Position numbers and translations under genes: made by a program. Under the pieces are notes generated by a model. The model worked only from the letters and a program-made list of their open reading frames with translations, did no database searches and was not told the DNA's origin. From Rotaria socialis (lineage: Eukaryota > Rotifera > Eurotatoria > Philodinida > Philodinidae), in NCBI GenBank assembly GCA_905331475.1, contig CAJNYU010000025.1:248001-312000 (forward strand): a stretch of DNA of 64,000 nt, given 5' to 3'. Below are positions 36,053 through 46,254 of the stretch, in pieces; the stretch's first letter is position 1, and every line of letters starts with the position of its first letter.

Positions 36053-38728
36053 ATGCACTGCAACGTTACGTCAATCAAAAAACATAAAGAAGAAATATGT
36101 GCGCGCTTTAACCAATTTGATATACTTTCAATCAACGAGACCAATCTCAAACCACATAATCTATTTTCCCTCCCAGGTTATAAAATTTTTAGAAACGATA
36201 GACCGGATAGACAAGGAGGTGGAGTACTGCTTGCTATACGCAACAATATAATATGTCATGAAAAATTAAACAGGACAATTGAAAACAATGAAGGAATTGC
36301 AGTTCAAATAGAAACACCACTTGGACACCTTCTCATAGCTTCTATTTATATTCCACCTAATGTGAGAATTCATCATGAACTCTTACAACAGATATACAAC
36401 TTAAATAACAATTGCCTTATACTTGGAGATCTAAATGCTTCGCTTCAATCTATGGGATCAAGAAGAACAAATGTAAAAGGTCGTCAACTACAACAAGTTC
36501 TTGATGAAGGTTATCTTCAATGCATTGATAATGATCTCACTACCTATGCAAGAAACAACTATGAAGAAAAAATCGATTGGATTCTTGCAAGTCAACCTAC
36601 CATTCTATTTATTGACAATGTCGAAACAGAAGCACCACTCGGCCTTAAAGAAGACCATAAACCGTTAACATTTAATTTGAATATGGCAGCTGATAATAAA
36701 CCATCTTCTCCTCGATTATCGTTCAATTTCAAATCAGCAAATTGGCAGTTGTATCGGAAAACATTAAATGAATTACTAAGTAATATCGACAGAACAAAAA
36801 CAATCACAACGGTTGAAGAGATTGAATCTTATGCGACAACCCTTACCGAATGTATCTCTAGTTCAACGAAATTATCAATTCCACCTACAAAAGATAGGTT
36901 GACAAATTTTCCAATTTCTACAACAACAAAAAACCTTATTGATCGTAAGCATCGAGCGTACAGAAGATGGAGAAAAACAATGAATGAAAACGACAAAAAA
37001 GAATATTACAAGAGTAAAGAACTTCTAACAAATGCTCTCCGAAATAATCGAATTGAAAAAATGAATCAAATCATGTCATCTTTAAGCGGAAGCAAGATGT
37101 GCTCTGATAAAGTATGGGGAACTGTCCGCAAATTTCATAACAAAAGAACAAACCAGTCTCACTCAGGCGATCTAATTTACCAAAATATAACCAGCAACAG
37201 CGATCACGACAAGGTCAATTTGTTTGCGTCATATTTTGAAAATGAAATCTTTGTTGAGAAACCTGACCATCTACCATTTCATACTCAAGTTAGAAAGAAG
37301 GTCGACCGAATCAAAAGAATATTAAAAATGCCAGTCAATAGAAAATTAACACCTCCAATAACTACCAAAGAAATAAAAACAATTCTAAAACAGCTCCCCA
37401 ACAGTTCACCCGGTCCTGATTCCATCCACAATCGTTGTCTTAAAAATTATACAACATTACTAGTTCAACATCTTGCAAAGATATTCAACTCTATCATCGA
37501 TATTGGACACATTCCAAATATTTGGAAAAAAGCCAACATCATTCTCTTACTTAAAAAGAAAAAAGATAAAAAGCAACCATCAAGCTATCGTCCAATCAGC
37601 CTACTAAGTTGTGTAGGAAAAATTCTAGAGAAAATCATCAAACAACGGATGACAAAAGAATTAAACGAAAGAAAAATTCTTCCCATACATCAAGCGGGAT
37701 TTCGAGAACACAAAAGTACAATGTATAATATTTACCGTCTCGAAAGATTTGCACATGAACATCTAGATAAACGACAACATGCAGCAGTAATATTTTTCGA
37801 TGTCAAAGCAGCATTTGATACCGTTTGGTTTGACGGATTGATTTACAAGTTATATGATCTGCGTTTACCAAGTTATTTAATTCGTTATATTGTATCATTT
37901 CTCGATAATCGGACTGCTTCAATAGAAATAGAAAATACACTATCAAAACCGTTTGTATTGAGAAGTGGAACACCACAAGGGTCACCACTATCTCCTTTGC
38001 TATATATACTATATACGAGCGATTCAATGAATAGCATTCATCAGCATACTGAACATGGACTATTTGCTGATGACACAGCATTATGGGCGTCATCGAATAC
38101 CATTACTAATCTTAAAAACCGACTTCAATCATCAACAAATGAATTTCAAAATTGGTGTAATGCGTGGAAATTAACAATTCAACCTAGCAAAACTGAACTA
38201 CTGCATTTCAGTCCGCATCCACGAAAAAAATACAAAAATGAATTAGAAATAGAAACTGAAGGAGTTATTATAAAACCAGTATTTTCATCAAGATACCTGG
38301 GAATTATTTTCGATCATAAACTTGACTGGAGATCTTATGTGAATCATATAGAAACCAAAGTAGCATCAAGAATTAGTCTTCTTCGATTTTTGGCCAAATT
38401 GAACCCAAACGCTAATCTGAACACAATGTTAATATTATATAAATCCTTAGTTCGATCAATTATTGCATACGGATCGCCTATTCTACTTACAGCAAATCAA
38501 AAGATTTGGACCCGCTTACAAATAATACAAAATAAGGCTTTAAAAGCAACACTAGGATTACCGATATATACTTCGACAGAATATATACATAAGATAGGAA
38601 ATATTCCCGAAATTAAGACGTACTCGACAACTCTACTGCAAAAAGCAATTACTCGAGCTAGAATTAACAACGACAAAATATCTGAAGAAAATTTACTACG
38701 AATTCAACTACAAATTGACACGAAGTAA
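36053..38728 (+). CDS. LINE ORF2: endonuclease-reverse transcriptase, about 891 aa
   Basis: Start chosen at ATG 36053 (MHCNVTSIKKHK), just after the ORF1 stop, because the endonuclease domain starts there; the same frame is open further upstream. Endonuclease/exonuclease/phosphatase fold, residues about 1-230: INETNLK, GGGVLLAI, ASIYIPP, LILGDLNA, KIDWILAS, EDHKPLTF. Reverse transcriptase, about 440-720: YRPISLLSCVGKILEKII, HQAGFREHKS, FFDVKAAFDTVWFDGL, GTPQGSPLSPLLY, the catalytic FADDTALWAS, and SSRYLGIIFDH. No stop or frameshift across 2.7 kb, so the copy could be active or recently active. No RNase H motif is seen in the C-terminal 150 residues. Confidence 0.93.
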   Translation: MHCNVTSIKKHKEEICARFNQFDILSINETNLKPHNLFSLPGYKIFRNDRPDRQGGGVLLAIRNNIICHEKLNRTIENNEGIAVQIETPLGHLLIASIYIPPNVRIHHELLQQIYNLNNNCLILGDLNASLQSMGSRRTNVKGRQLQQVLDEGYLQCIDNDLTTYARNNYEEKIDWILASQPTILFIDNVETEAPLGLKEDHKPLTFNLNMAADNKPSSPRLSFNFKSANWQLYRKTLNELLSNIDRTKTITTVEEIESYATTLTECISSSTKLSIPPTKDRLTNFPISTTTKNLIDRKHRAYRRWRKTMNENDKKEYYKSKELLTNALRNNRIEKMNQIMSSLSGSKMCSDKVWGTVRKFHNKRTNQSHSGDLIYQNITSNSDHDKVNLFASYFENEIFVEKPDHLPFHTQVRKKVDRIKRILKMPVNRKLTPPITTKEIKTILKQLPNSSPGPDSIHNRCLKNYTTLLVQHLAKIFNSIIDIGHIPNIWKKANIILLLKKKKDKKQPSSYRPISLLSCVGKILEKIIKQRMTKELNERKILPIHQAGFREHKSTMYNIYRLERFAHEHLDKRQHAAVIFFDVKAAFDTVWFDGLIYKLYDLRLPSYLIRYIVSFLDNRTASIEIENTLSKPFVLRSGTPQGSPLSPLLYILYTSDSMNSIHQHTEHGLFADDTALWASSNTITNLKNRLQSSTNEFQNWCNAWKLTIQPSKTELLHFSPHPRKKYKNELEIETEGVIIKPVFSSRYLGIIFDHKLDWRSYVNHIETKVASRISLLRFLAKLNPNANLNTMLILYKSLVRSIIAYGSPILLTANQKIWTRLQIIQNKALKATLGLPIYTSTEYIHKIGNIPEIKTYSTTLLQKAITRARINNDKISEENLLRIQLQIDTK

Positions 38729-39000
38729 CATTATATTCAAATCAAACCAAACCAAACCAATTCCTCTTAGGGCATAAGACTGATGTCAAGAGTCCTACAC
38801 TTTTCTATGATCCTGAATCTCCTTCATTCTCCGTATTTTCCTTCCTTTTTTTTTCCATTGTTGCTTTCCCCTTCTCTCTTTTTTTTTGTTTTTTTGTTTT
38901 TCTTCTCCTCCGATTTTCCTTGTGCAGATTTGTTTACTTATGATTATAATTAAATAAATCGTTGTATCCAACTCAGTTGAACTGGGAGTGTTACTTTTTT

Positions 39001-41752
39001 CTATTTTTCTTTATAATAAAGACTAAGTACTGATAAAATCTTTATCTTTATATTGAAAAATAAATATGTGTAAATGAAAAAGTCTTTATCATTTAAAAAA
39101 ATAGAACGGCTACCCAGAATGTGATTCCACGCTTTTACTTTCTTAGAGAAAAACTCATAACTACTCTCCAGAACGTTCTCTTGAATTAATTTTTGATTTC
39201 CAGGATAAAGGAAATATTTATCTCTATAAACATATTATTTTCACCTGAAGTCAATTAATCAAGGATGGAAAATCGAATTCCATGATTCCACTGAATCTAT
39301 TGATTCCATTGACATTGACGGCCTAGAATCAGCTGCCCCCTTGAGCCGTACACATATGTAGGCTTTCAATGATTGAATAGTTGAATTCAACTTGAGGGTT
39401 AACATATACTTATTAATACAGAATCAATAAAACGTTTTTTCATTTGAAACGTAGAAAGGCTACAAGTAAATAACTTACTATCAATAGCCGACTTTGGATT
39501 TTATTCATTTTCGTGTGAAGAATATTTAAGAATGATTTTTACTTTTATCGTTCATCATTTAGTTATCGTCATTTTTCTCACCCATTGTTCAGAAGAAATT
39601 AAATAGATTATTTGACTTTAACCTTCTTTATGTTGATTCACTTATATAGATGCTTGGATTGATGACGACAGTTCTCTTTTCTTCGAATAATTTTATTCTA
39701 GTACAAATTTATCCACGTAGTATATTTACATATAGTCGTTTGGAACTATATTGAGCTAACGTATGTTACAATACGAGGCGGTCGTACACACTCAGTTGTT
39801 TTTTATTCTAACACTATTGATATAGATGCGAAAAGTCTCTTCGTAAGGGCTGCCGTATAAGTGTCCATCTGTTGTCATACTTTTGAAATTCATTAGATTT
39901 ATAAACAGAAGGCAAATAATTCGAAAACCGTTGTTTTCTTCTGTAAGGATAATTGACGTACGTAGTCATGTAGAAAAATACCGGAGAGTTATCTATGAGA
40001 GAATATCGCACGCTACTGCATCTTATTTTTGAGTTGAACTAACTAATAGAGTATTGATTTTGTTTCTTTCGTAATTATATCTGCTGACATTTTTATGAAA
40101 GAAAAAAGAATAATCAAATACATCTTCATTTTTATTATTCTGGTTGATAAAATATTCCTTTTAATATATCTGCGGTAGTTCTTTTACATTCAGACGATAT
40201 TAAAGTATGATTTTTTTCCCGGAATCATCTGCTTCGGGGCATCCGCTCTTTTATTTCTTCAAGGACGATCAAATTGTATGACATTATGAAAAAACTCATA
40301 AATGTGAAGTGGAGTTAGTTGAGACCATGTGTTGCAATCAATATAATCTGCCGCTAATGTATTTGAAATATGTGTTTACTCATAGAAAAGCCAAAAGCTA
40401 ATTCCATATTTGTCTTTTTCATAATTGTTTGATATTAGTGATTTTCGAATATAAATTCTAAGCTGGCTTCCCTAGATTTACCAACAACAAAGAAATGAGA
40501 AAACGGACAATCCAAATTGGTTGATTCAAAGTGATTTTTCTTTTTCATCCTTTTGTATATGATCGTAGTGATCGTAAACTTTATTGGAAAAATGGAATCT
40601 AGTTTACTTTGCTGTTCTTCGTTTAATTGCATCAATAATTGAACCGCTTTTTAACATAAGGACCTAGAAAGAGACTTCAGTTTTCTTCTTTTTTTAAGGT
40701 TACTCATTCCGATAGTTACCGAAGATTTTACAGAAGTAACATAATGAAAAAAACTGCTTTCCTTTATTTCAGTTGGTTGTTCCGAGTATTGCTCGTCTCT
40801 TTCGGAGAAAAACGGATAGGTTAGTTTTGCTTTCGCTGTCTTGGTTGAGTTCTCCTAAAAATCGTTGCGCATGTTAGAATGGAACTTTGATAAGAAAATT
40901 AACCTTGCTTGTTTTCTACATTTAGTTATTCTGTTACTTCGGTTGTGTTTTAACAGATAATTAGAATTAGACAACTAAATTTAATTTAATTTTTGTCATT
41001 TAGTTATTCAGAGAGTTGCCTAGTATCCTATTGAAATAAACCGAAGAAGTTGGTTTTGTTTTGCTCTCTCAATTTTGAAGACAACGTTTTTGGATCACAT
41101 GAGAGAAAGTGAATGATTCATTTAGCTTAATTGTTTCTCAGATTTAGATCAGGCAGGTATTTGACCAGCATTTCTTGTGAAGAGTGATGTTACATAAGTT
41201 TACTTGTGTTTGCTGTTGGTGATTTGCTTCACTGATAGCTATTGGAGTTTTTATGGAGGAGAATACGATAAGCGAATTAATTATACTTTTTCTTTTTCTT
41301 TGTTTTACAGAATACTCCTTTTACCATATTGATGGTTGTTCTTTTCTACGTAGACCAGGCTAGAAAATGATTATTTTTTTCTGAATCAACTGCTGTTCAT
41401 CACCCGCTGTTTTATTTGTTCAAGAACGGCTAATATCTCTAGGAAAATCACGAAGCTCATAATGCCTCAGTAGGGTGTGGATGCATGAATGTGGATGTAG
41501 ATTCCTATGTCGAGGATACTGTAACGACGAATTTGTTGAAGTAGCTTACCGCCACCCTCAGTATAGATGTTTATTTAGCTACTTCACATATCCACAGTGT
41601 CCCTATTTTCACATTGAACACACGCTTATGTAGGAGAGAGAAAGAGAGGGAGAGATATGAACACATCGAATAATAATAGAGATAGATGAACAAAGGAAAG
41701 AACGAGACAGATTAGATAAAGGGAAACGGGGGAAGACGAAAGGAAGATCAGC
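39001..41752. other. Noncoding region with old internal duplications
   Basis: No gene is supportable. A CTACCCAG at 39110-39117 matches the end of the MITE at 34711. The parts near 40130-40280 and 41295-41440 are diverged copies of each other (see the repeat entry). T-rich tracts dominate. Confidence 0.5.
40130..41440. repeat. Pair of diverged direct repeats about 1.15 kb apart
   Basis: Copy 1 (about 40150-40280) and copy 2 (about 41310-41440) share ordered blocks: AATATTCCTTTTA/AATACTCCTTTTA, GTAGTTCTTTT/GTTGTTCTTTT, ATGATTTTTTTC/ATGATTATTTTTTTC, CCGCTCTTTTATTTCTTCAAG/CCGCTGTTTTATTTGTTCAAG and GAACGG/GGACGA. Same orientation, clearly diverged. No coding. Confidence 0.65.
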
Positions 41753-41832
41753 GGGGCATGGGAGTGGATGTGCACGTGTCGATTCAAACAAGTTCTGATC
41801 TCAGCTCCACACCCACACCCACACCCACCCCG
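41753..41832. repeat. Telomere-type repeat (CCCACA)n with a degenerate inverted partner
   Basis: The array CCACACCCACACCCACACCC lies at 41806-41832. A degenerate G-rich stretch, GGGAGTGGATGTG, lies about 40 bp upstream in inverse orientation. Confidence 0.75.
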
Positions 41833-41852
41833 GCAACTGAAAAGCGAAAACA

Positions 41853-42270
41853 GAGCACTCTTACTCCCGATTTTCTCTGTATTTCGATGAGTTGTTGTCG
41901 CTTTTAGTTTCTCGTATCCATGAAGGAGTCACTCTGCTACGTGTTTCTCCACAACCCATTCAAATGCAATTGACAGTTTTCATTTTTTTCTTGTCTCGTT
42001 TCTTCCAAGAGAGAAGAGGAAAAACTGAACACTATTACGCCGGATTTTGCTTATATGTGGATCAATTATTGTGGCGTTAAGTGTGTCGTATCGTTGAATG
42101 AGCTACGCTCGTATGCGTTTCTGTGTCACCCATTCAAATTGAATTCTCAATTTTCATTCCTTCTGCACTGTTTTCTTTCTCGAAAGAAAGGCAAAGACGG
42201 TAAAAGATTAGTATTCCCTTTGTCTGTATTTAGATCAGTTGTTTTCGTGTTGAATTTCTCGTATATTTGG
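41853..42270 (+). repeat. Three diverged tandem repeats of about 175 bp running up to a gene start
   Basis: Units start at about 41853, 42027 and 42206. Each begins GA..A.TATTAC.CC, continues through a TT.GTTGT...GTGTT..GT.TCGTAT....GAATGAG/GGATGAG block, and (first two) contains CC.CCCATTCAAAT and TTCTTTC...GAAAG. The third unit is cut off where the coding sequence of the C39-like gene begins; its ATG falls inside the repeat motif. It is probably regulatory or a leftover of local duplication. Confidence 0.7.
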
Positions 42271-42747
42271 ATGAGTTACGATCCCAAATACGCTCAGAAC
42301 AAAGGTAAGTGCAAAGGCCACTGGAAAGGTACTCCTTTGGGTTCTAGTTACACTGGTGGTGTTTGTTGGGCATGCAGCAAGGGTTGCGCTGCATTATCTG
42401 TTCTCGCATTGAAGGGACTGGTGAGTTATGCAATTTAATTCCAGTTTGTTTTTTGGAAGTACAATGTCATGAATATTTTGCTCATTTCTGTACAACAGGA
42501 TCCGAACAAAGACAACATCACATACCATCTCAATGACAATGCGGATGTTATATGGAGTAAAGCTGGATACAAAAAGCAAGAGAGTAAAATACCTTCGTCG
42601 TTTCCATGCATTGCGAAACTGTCAAATAGACAACACTATGTGATTTTGACGGGTAATGCTGATAACAAGGGTTACAACGCGTGGGATCCAAGCGGCGGCA
42701 AAGTCAAGACTTTTGATAGTAAACAAATTGGTCCCATCTTTTCGTGA
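42271..42747 (+). CDS. Small C39-like cysteine-peptidase-fold protein, 132 aa, two exons
   Basis: Exons 42271-42420 and 42499-42747 (phase 0, 399 nt). The pattern GCAALSVLALKG around Cys39, RQHYVILTG around His96 and WDPSGG around Asp113 matches the order and spacing of the papain-like C39 (double-glycine peptidase-like) fold. There, Cys and His form the catalytic pair and the Asp of a DP motif completes it. The N-terminus is Cys/Lys-rich (KGKCKGHWKG) and no signal peptide is seen, although the frame stays open upstream through the tandem repeat. Bacterial members mature bacteriocins or act as effectors, so horizontal origin is possible; the intron shows it is now a eukaryotic gene. The assignment rests on motifs only and could be wrong. 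Confidence 0.62.
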
Positions 42748-43013
42748 TACCAACTCGTGCTTGGTTCTATTGTTTCCACGAGACTTGTCCTTTTCCATTT
42801 TTCCCTTCCCTTTCGTATTTTACCATTATCTTTTCCTTTCGATTGGTCACTCAATAAATAAGTGTTTTGTGAAAAGCGTATGTTTCTTAACCATAAACCA
42901 TAGCACACATCGAACGGTGACCCATATAGCCACTAGTGGAAGTACCCGATGTAGGTCAAGAAAATTTGATAGTACATATTTTTCGCAGATGAGGAAACGA
43001 CGCGTTTATGGTT

Positions 43014-43089
43014 GAGTGTGAGGGTGTGGGGTGGGGTGGGCGTGGGCGTGGATGTCTAATGACGATTTTAACACTCACAACCACACTCA
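43014..43089. repeat. Telomere-type foldback unit
   Basis: GAGTGTGAGGGTGTGGGGTGGGGTGGG is followed, after a 25-base AT-rich loop, by CACTCACAACCACACTC in inverted orientation. It lies between the C39-like gene and the GPCR pseudogene. Confidence 0.7.
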
Positions 43090-43155
43090 AAGGATAAATA
43101 TTGGGATGGGCGATTATTTATTTTTTGAATCAAACACACACAACACATTGATTTT

Positions 43156-44047
43156 TCAAATACTTTGCCAGTTTAATTTGAGAAAAAGTGCTTTGAAATC
43201 TTCACGAAAGTTTTTGGATATAACGAAATAAGCGTAGAAAGATGTAGAACAATTCAAGAAAATCAATGTAATAGAAACAATACGTAGGAAACTTTCCATT
43301 TCAATGCGTTCCATACTATATGGAAGTGTTGTTATTAAATATATGATCACTTCGGTATGAATGAGAGTGAACAATTCTCTATCTAGTTGATGAATTGTAA
43401 TAGTACTGATTGGTTGTACGCGTCCATGCAACGGTTTCATATTATAATAAGCCAGAAAACCAAAAATGGTCTGCAATATTAATGGAACTAACCAAACAAA
43501 TAGGGTAACATGGGGAAAATATAGAAAAGAATAAACACCAAATTGGCTACACTACTCATTCTTAATAGTGGTCCAAATGATGATATGAATAAGAAAGATT
43601 AACCAAAAGACAAAGATAATACCCATCGAACATCGTACGACGAATGGTCGACTTATAACACGAAAGTAACTAGTATGAATTGTAAGAAAAAAATCGATCG
43701 ATGCAGGCAAGTATAGTAAGATATCTTGCTGTTTGACTAATTACTTGAGGTATATAAGGATGAAATTTACAAAATATAAGAGAGTAAAGTGCTGGATCTC
43801 CATGATTAACACTGTACAATGTTATAGAAGCACTATTCATTACTGCTGCCCATAATATATAGGTTGAGCAAGAATTGTTACGACGTTTATTGAATAAAAT
43901 TATAATAAAAGCATTCCCAATATTACCCAATGTTATAATAATAGGTATTACATAGCGATTAACTTGAAGTTGCAAAAATGAAAATATTGAAGATGACATC
44001 ATAGGCACTTTTTTATGTATTATCAGTAGTGTTTTATTCAATATCAA
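43156..44047 (-). pseudogene. Rhodopsin-like GPCR with frameshift and stop
   Basis: Seven-helix receptor remnant of the orphan/peptide-receptor type. The N-terminal part (44047-43670) shows TM1 with GNIGNAFIIILFNKR, TM2 (CSTYILWAAVMNSASITLYS), the conserved Cys (LIFCKFHPY) and TM3 ending LACIDRFFS, the position of the DRY-like motif. The frame then shifts near 43675. TM4 (GIIFVFWLIFLIHIIIWTTI) is followed by an in-frame TAG (IKNE-stop-CSQFG, about 43555). TM5 (TLFVWLVPLILQTIFGFLAY), TM6 (HTEVIIYLITTLPYSM) and TM7 (LIFLNCSTSFYAYFVISKNF) follow in the same frame. Two lesions make it nonfunctional; an intron could in principle remove one but not both. A diverged copy of its upstream region lies at 50.7 kb. 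Confidence 0.85.
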
Positions 44048-44290
44048 ACACCAGTTCTACTCTAAGTATGTCTTGATAATAAACGATGTTTTAATTATCT
44101 TTATGAAATGTTGTTTCAGTATTTTGAAATGGAGAAAAAATGACTTCAGAAAAAATTCGTTTACTAACATTTCATATATATTCTATAGTCTCACATTACC
44201 AATGCGATAGTCTGAAGAGTGCCAAATGAAAAACATCATCATGTTATCCTGTTGCTTTGAAATCATGATAAACAGATTTTCTTAGGTTAT
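44046..44290. repeat. GPCR upstream region, duplicated at 50690-50945
   Basis: Shares TATGTCTTGATAA, ATGTTTTAATTATCTTT, GAAGAGTG.CAAATGAAAAAC, ATGTTATC.TG.TGCTTTGA and AACAGATT.TCTTA with the second copy, in the same order and orientation. Confidence 0.75.
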
Positions 44291-46254
44291 TACTGAATAT
44301 GTTAGTACATGTGTCTCTAGTGAACATACTTATGTGACAGTACTCAAAAAGTACGCTCGGCAGAAAATGTCACGAATACGCACGATACACCTTATGGGTA
44401 CTATGGTAGTTTTCTGTACAATACTCATAGCCCTACATTTGGTTCAGTATTGTTATACTGTATCTGTTTTATTTTAATAAAAATTTAATCATAAGATACA
44501 AGCGTACATTATAAAAATTTGAAAAATGAAGGTGCTAATTATGGAGTATCGGGATACACTTCTCATCTTTAGAAAATAAAGCAAGTGAATAAGGGTGTGG
44601 GTGTTGCTGTGTATTTTATCTCTTCAATGACAGTCACAGGCACACTCTTTCCCATCCTGAAAAGGTAAAAAGATTGTGTAAATTTAAATTATTCATATAT
44701 AAGTAACTTAATTAGATTGAGCTTCCACAGTTAACCATTAGTTCAGAATTGTTCTATGCAAATGTTTTATTTACTTCATTTGTTTGCTATTTCTTTCGAC
44801 GACATTGATCGAATTCCATGAAACTTTTCTCATTGTTGGTCTGGCATTATCTTAGCATGATATATTGATTATTGATGATCTGCCACGCACTGGTAAATAT
44901 TTAATTTGATTTTACTTGAATCAATAGAATATTTTTCATTAGAATGATTTTTTATGAAAAATTACCAAGATATTAACAATGTTATATTTCAAGATTGAAA
45001 TCAATTTTTTGTAAAGTTAAAATTTTTTTTATTTGTTGGTTTTTATAAAAGAATAAATAATGAAAATCATCTAATGATCGTAATATGAAGAACAAGTCAG
45101 TTGAGAACCCATGGAATCAGTTCATGTTAGTCTTTGTATAGTAACATTAGCAACTGCCGATAATCCATTATAATGATTATCACTGAATGATGTTGATTTA
45201 ATTGTTCTTGATCAATTTTCTCAAGTATAGAACATACGAACAAAATTTTATTTCTATAGACTCTTGAAGTAATGCATTAGCTTGCTTTTACTTCTTGAAA
45301 TAAAATATCTTTTGGCGGGTGATGATTATTGACGACTATCGCCAACAATATTAAGGATAAAAGTTGCAAAAGATAGTTCAATAATGACATTAATACAATG
45401 ATTAATTGTACCATTTGATGGTACAGTTCCTATAAAAGAAAAATTTAACATTTACTATCATTTGCCGTCATTTCTGCTAGAATGCAAAAATAATTTCTAA
45501 AGAAAAAAGTTTTTATGTTATTGTGACAACTCGCATGTTAACAATAAAAGATCAAATGAATGAAGTTAAAATGAAAATCTATCAAGGAAAATTAATTACT
45601 GATAAGTCAGTTAAATCTCATCCTTACAAAGATTTATGTAAAATATTTCAAAATATGATAATCAATATGAAATTGCGAATGTAATGAATGTTGAATTTGC
45701 ATATGGTTAGTATTCATGTAAACGAATTCATTGAAAATTCTGGTGTAGCTATTGATCAAATTAATGTTCTAACATCATGCAGTATGTAATTAAGTAGAAT
45801 TAATACGTGAGAAAATTTTCAACAACTATCCAACATTAGAAATCAAATCTGTTGATGATATTCAATGAACAGAAAAAACAAATTATTATTATTGAAATGG
45901 TTAAATCAAACAACATAGTAGGCAAAAATCAATTTATAATAAAACAAAAATTTGAAAGATGATTTTGCGTTTCTATCTGATTCTTATCGAATAAATTTTG
46001 CTATAAGATGTGCATGCCAACATTTATTTATTATTTATAATATGAGTGTGAAGAAGAATCACTCACAACTACAAACATACAACAATTTCAGTCCCACACC
46101 CAAACATTGGATTCATATTTATACATGCTAGAGTGTTTTTGCCACGGTACAAGCATCAAGACTTTAAAAAGCTATGCAGAAAAGAGCGAATGTAATTGCG
46201 AAATGATCATGTAGACGAGAAAATGTTACAGATATTAAGTTTTAGAAATATTGC
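44291..46254. other. Noncoding stretch, possibly holding gene debris
   Basis: Includes telomere-type units near 44593-44647 and 46043-46104. Short peptides near 45540-45650 (MKIYQGKLITDKS) faintly recall a ubiquitin-like fold, but no frame holds up. No gene call. Confidence 0.45.
44593..44647. repeat. Telomere-type foldback unit
   Basis: GGGTGTGGGTGT, then a spacer containing ATCTCTTCAATGA, then GTCACAGGCACACTC. Inverted arrangement as in the other units of this window. Confidence 0.6.

Larger units (their letters stand above)
35205..39000 (+). mobile_element. Non-LTR retrotransposon (Jockey/CR1-like), both ORFs intact
   Basis: A two-ORF LINE with a zinc-knuckle ORF1, then an apurinic-type endonuclease plus reverse transcriptase ORF2. 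The 3' region has a short (AAACC)n tract just after ORF2 (about 38743-38760), a T-rich untranslated region and AATAAA near 38954. The exact ends and the target duplication are not resolvable by eye. ORF1 seems to lack the N-terminal part, so the copy may be 5'-truncated. The absence of an RNase H domain after the RT favours Jockey/CR1-like over I or R1-with-RNH types (inference). Confidence 0.85.

Noticed and set aside
41609..41791. Ser/Pro-rich minus-strand frame
   Set aside because: Produced by GA-rich low-complexity sequence next to the telomere-type repeat.
45480..45700. Possible ubiquitin-like remnant (MKIYQGKLITDKS)
   Set aside because: Too short, the frame breaks at once, and similarity to a ubiquitin fold is only suggestive.
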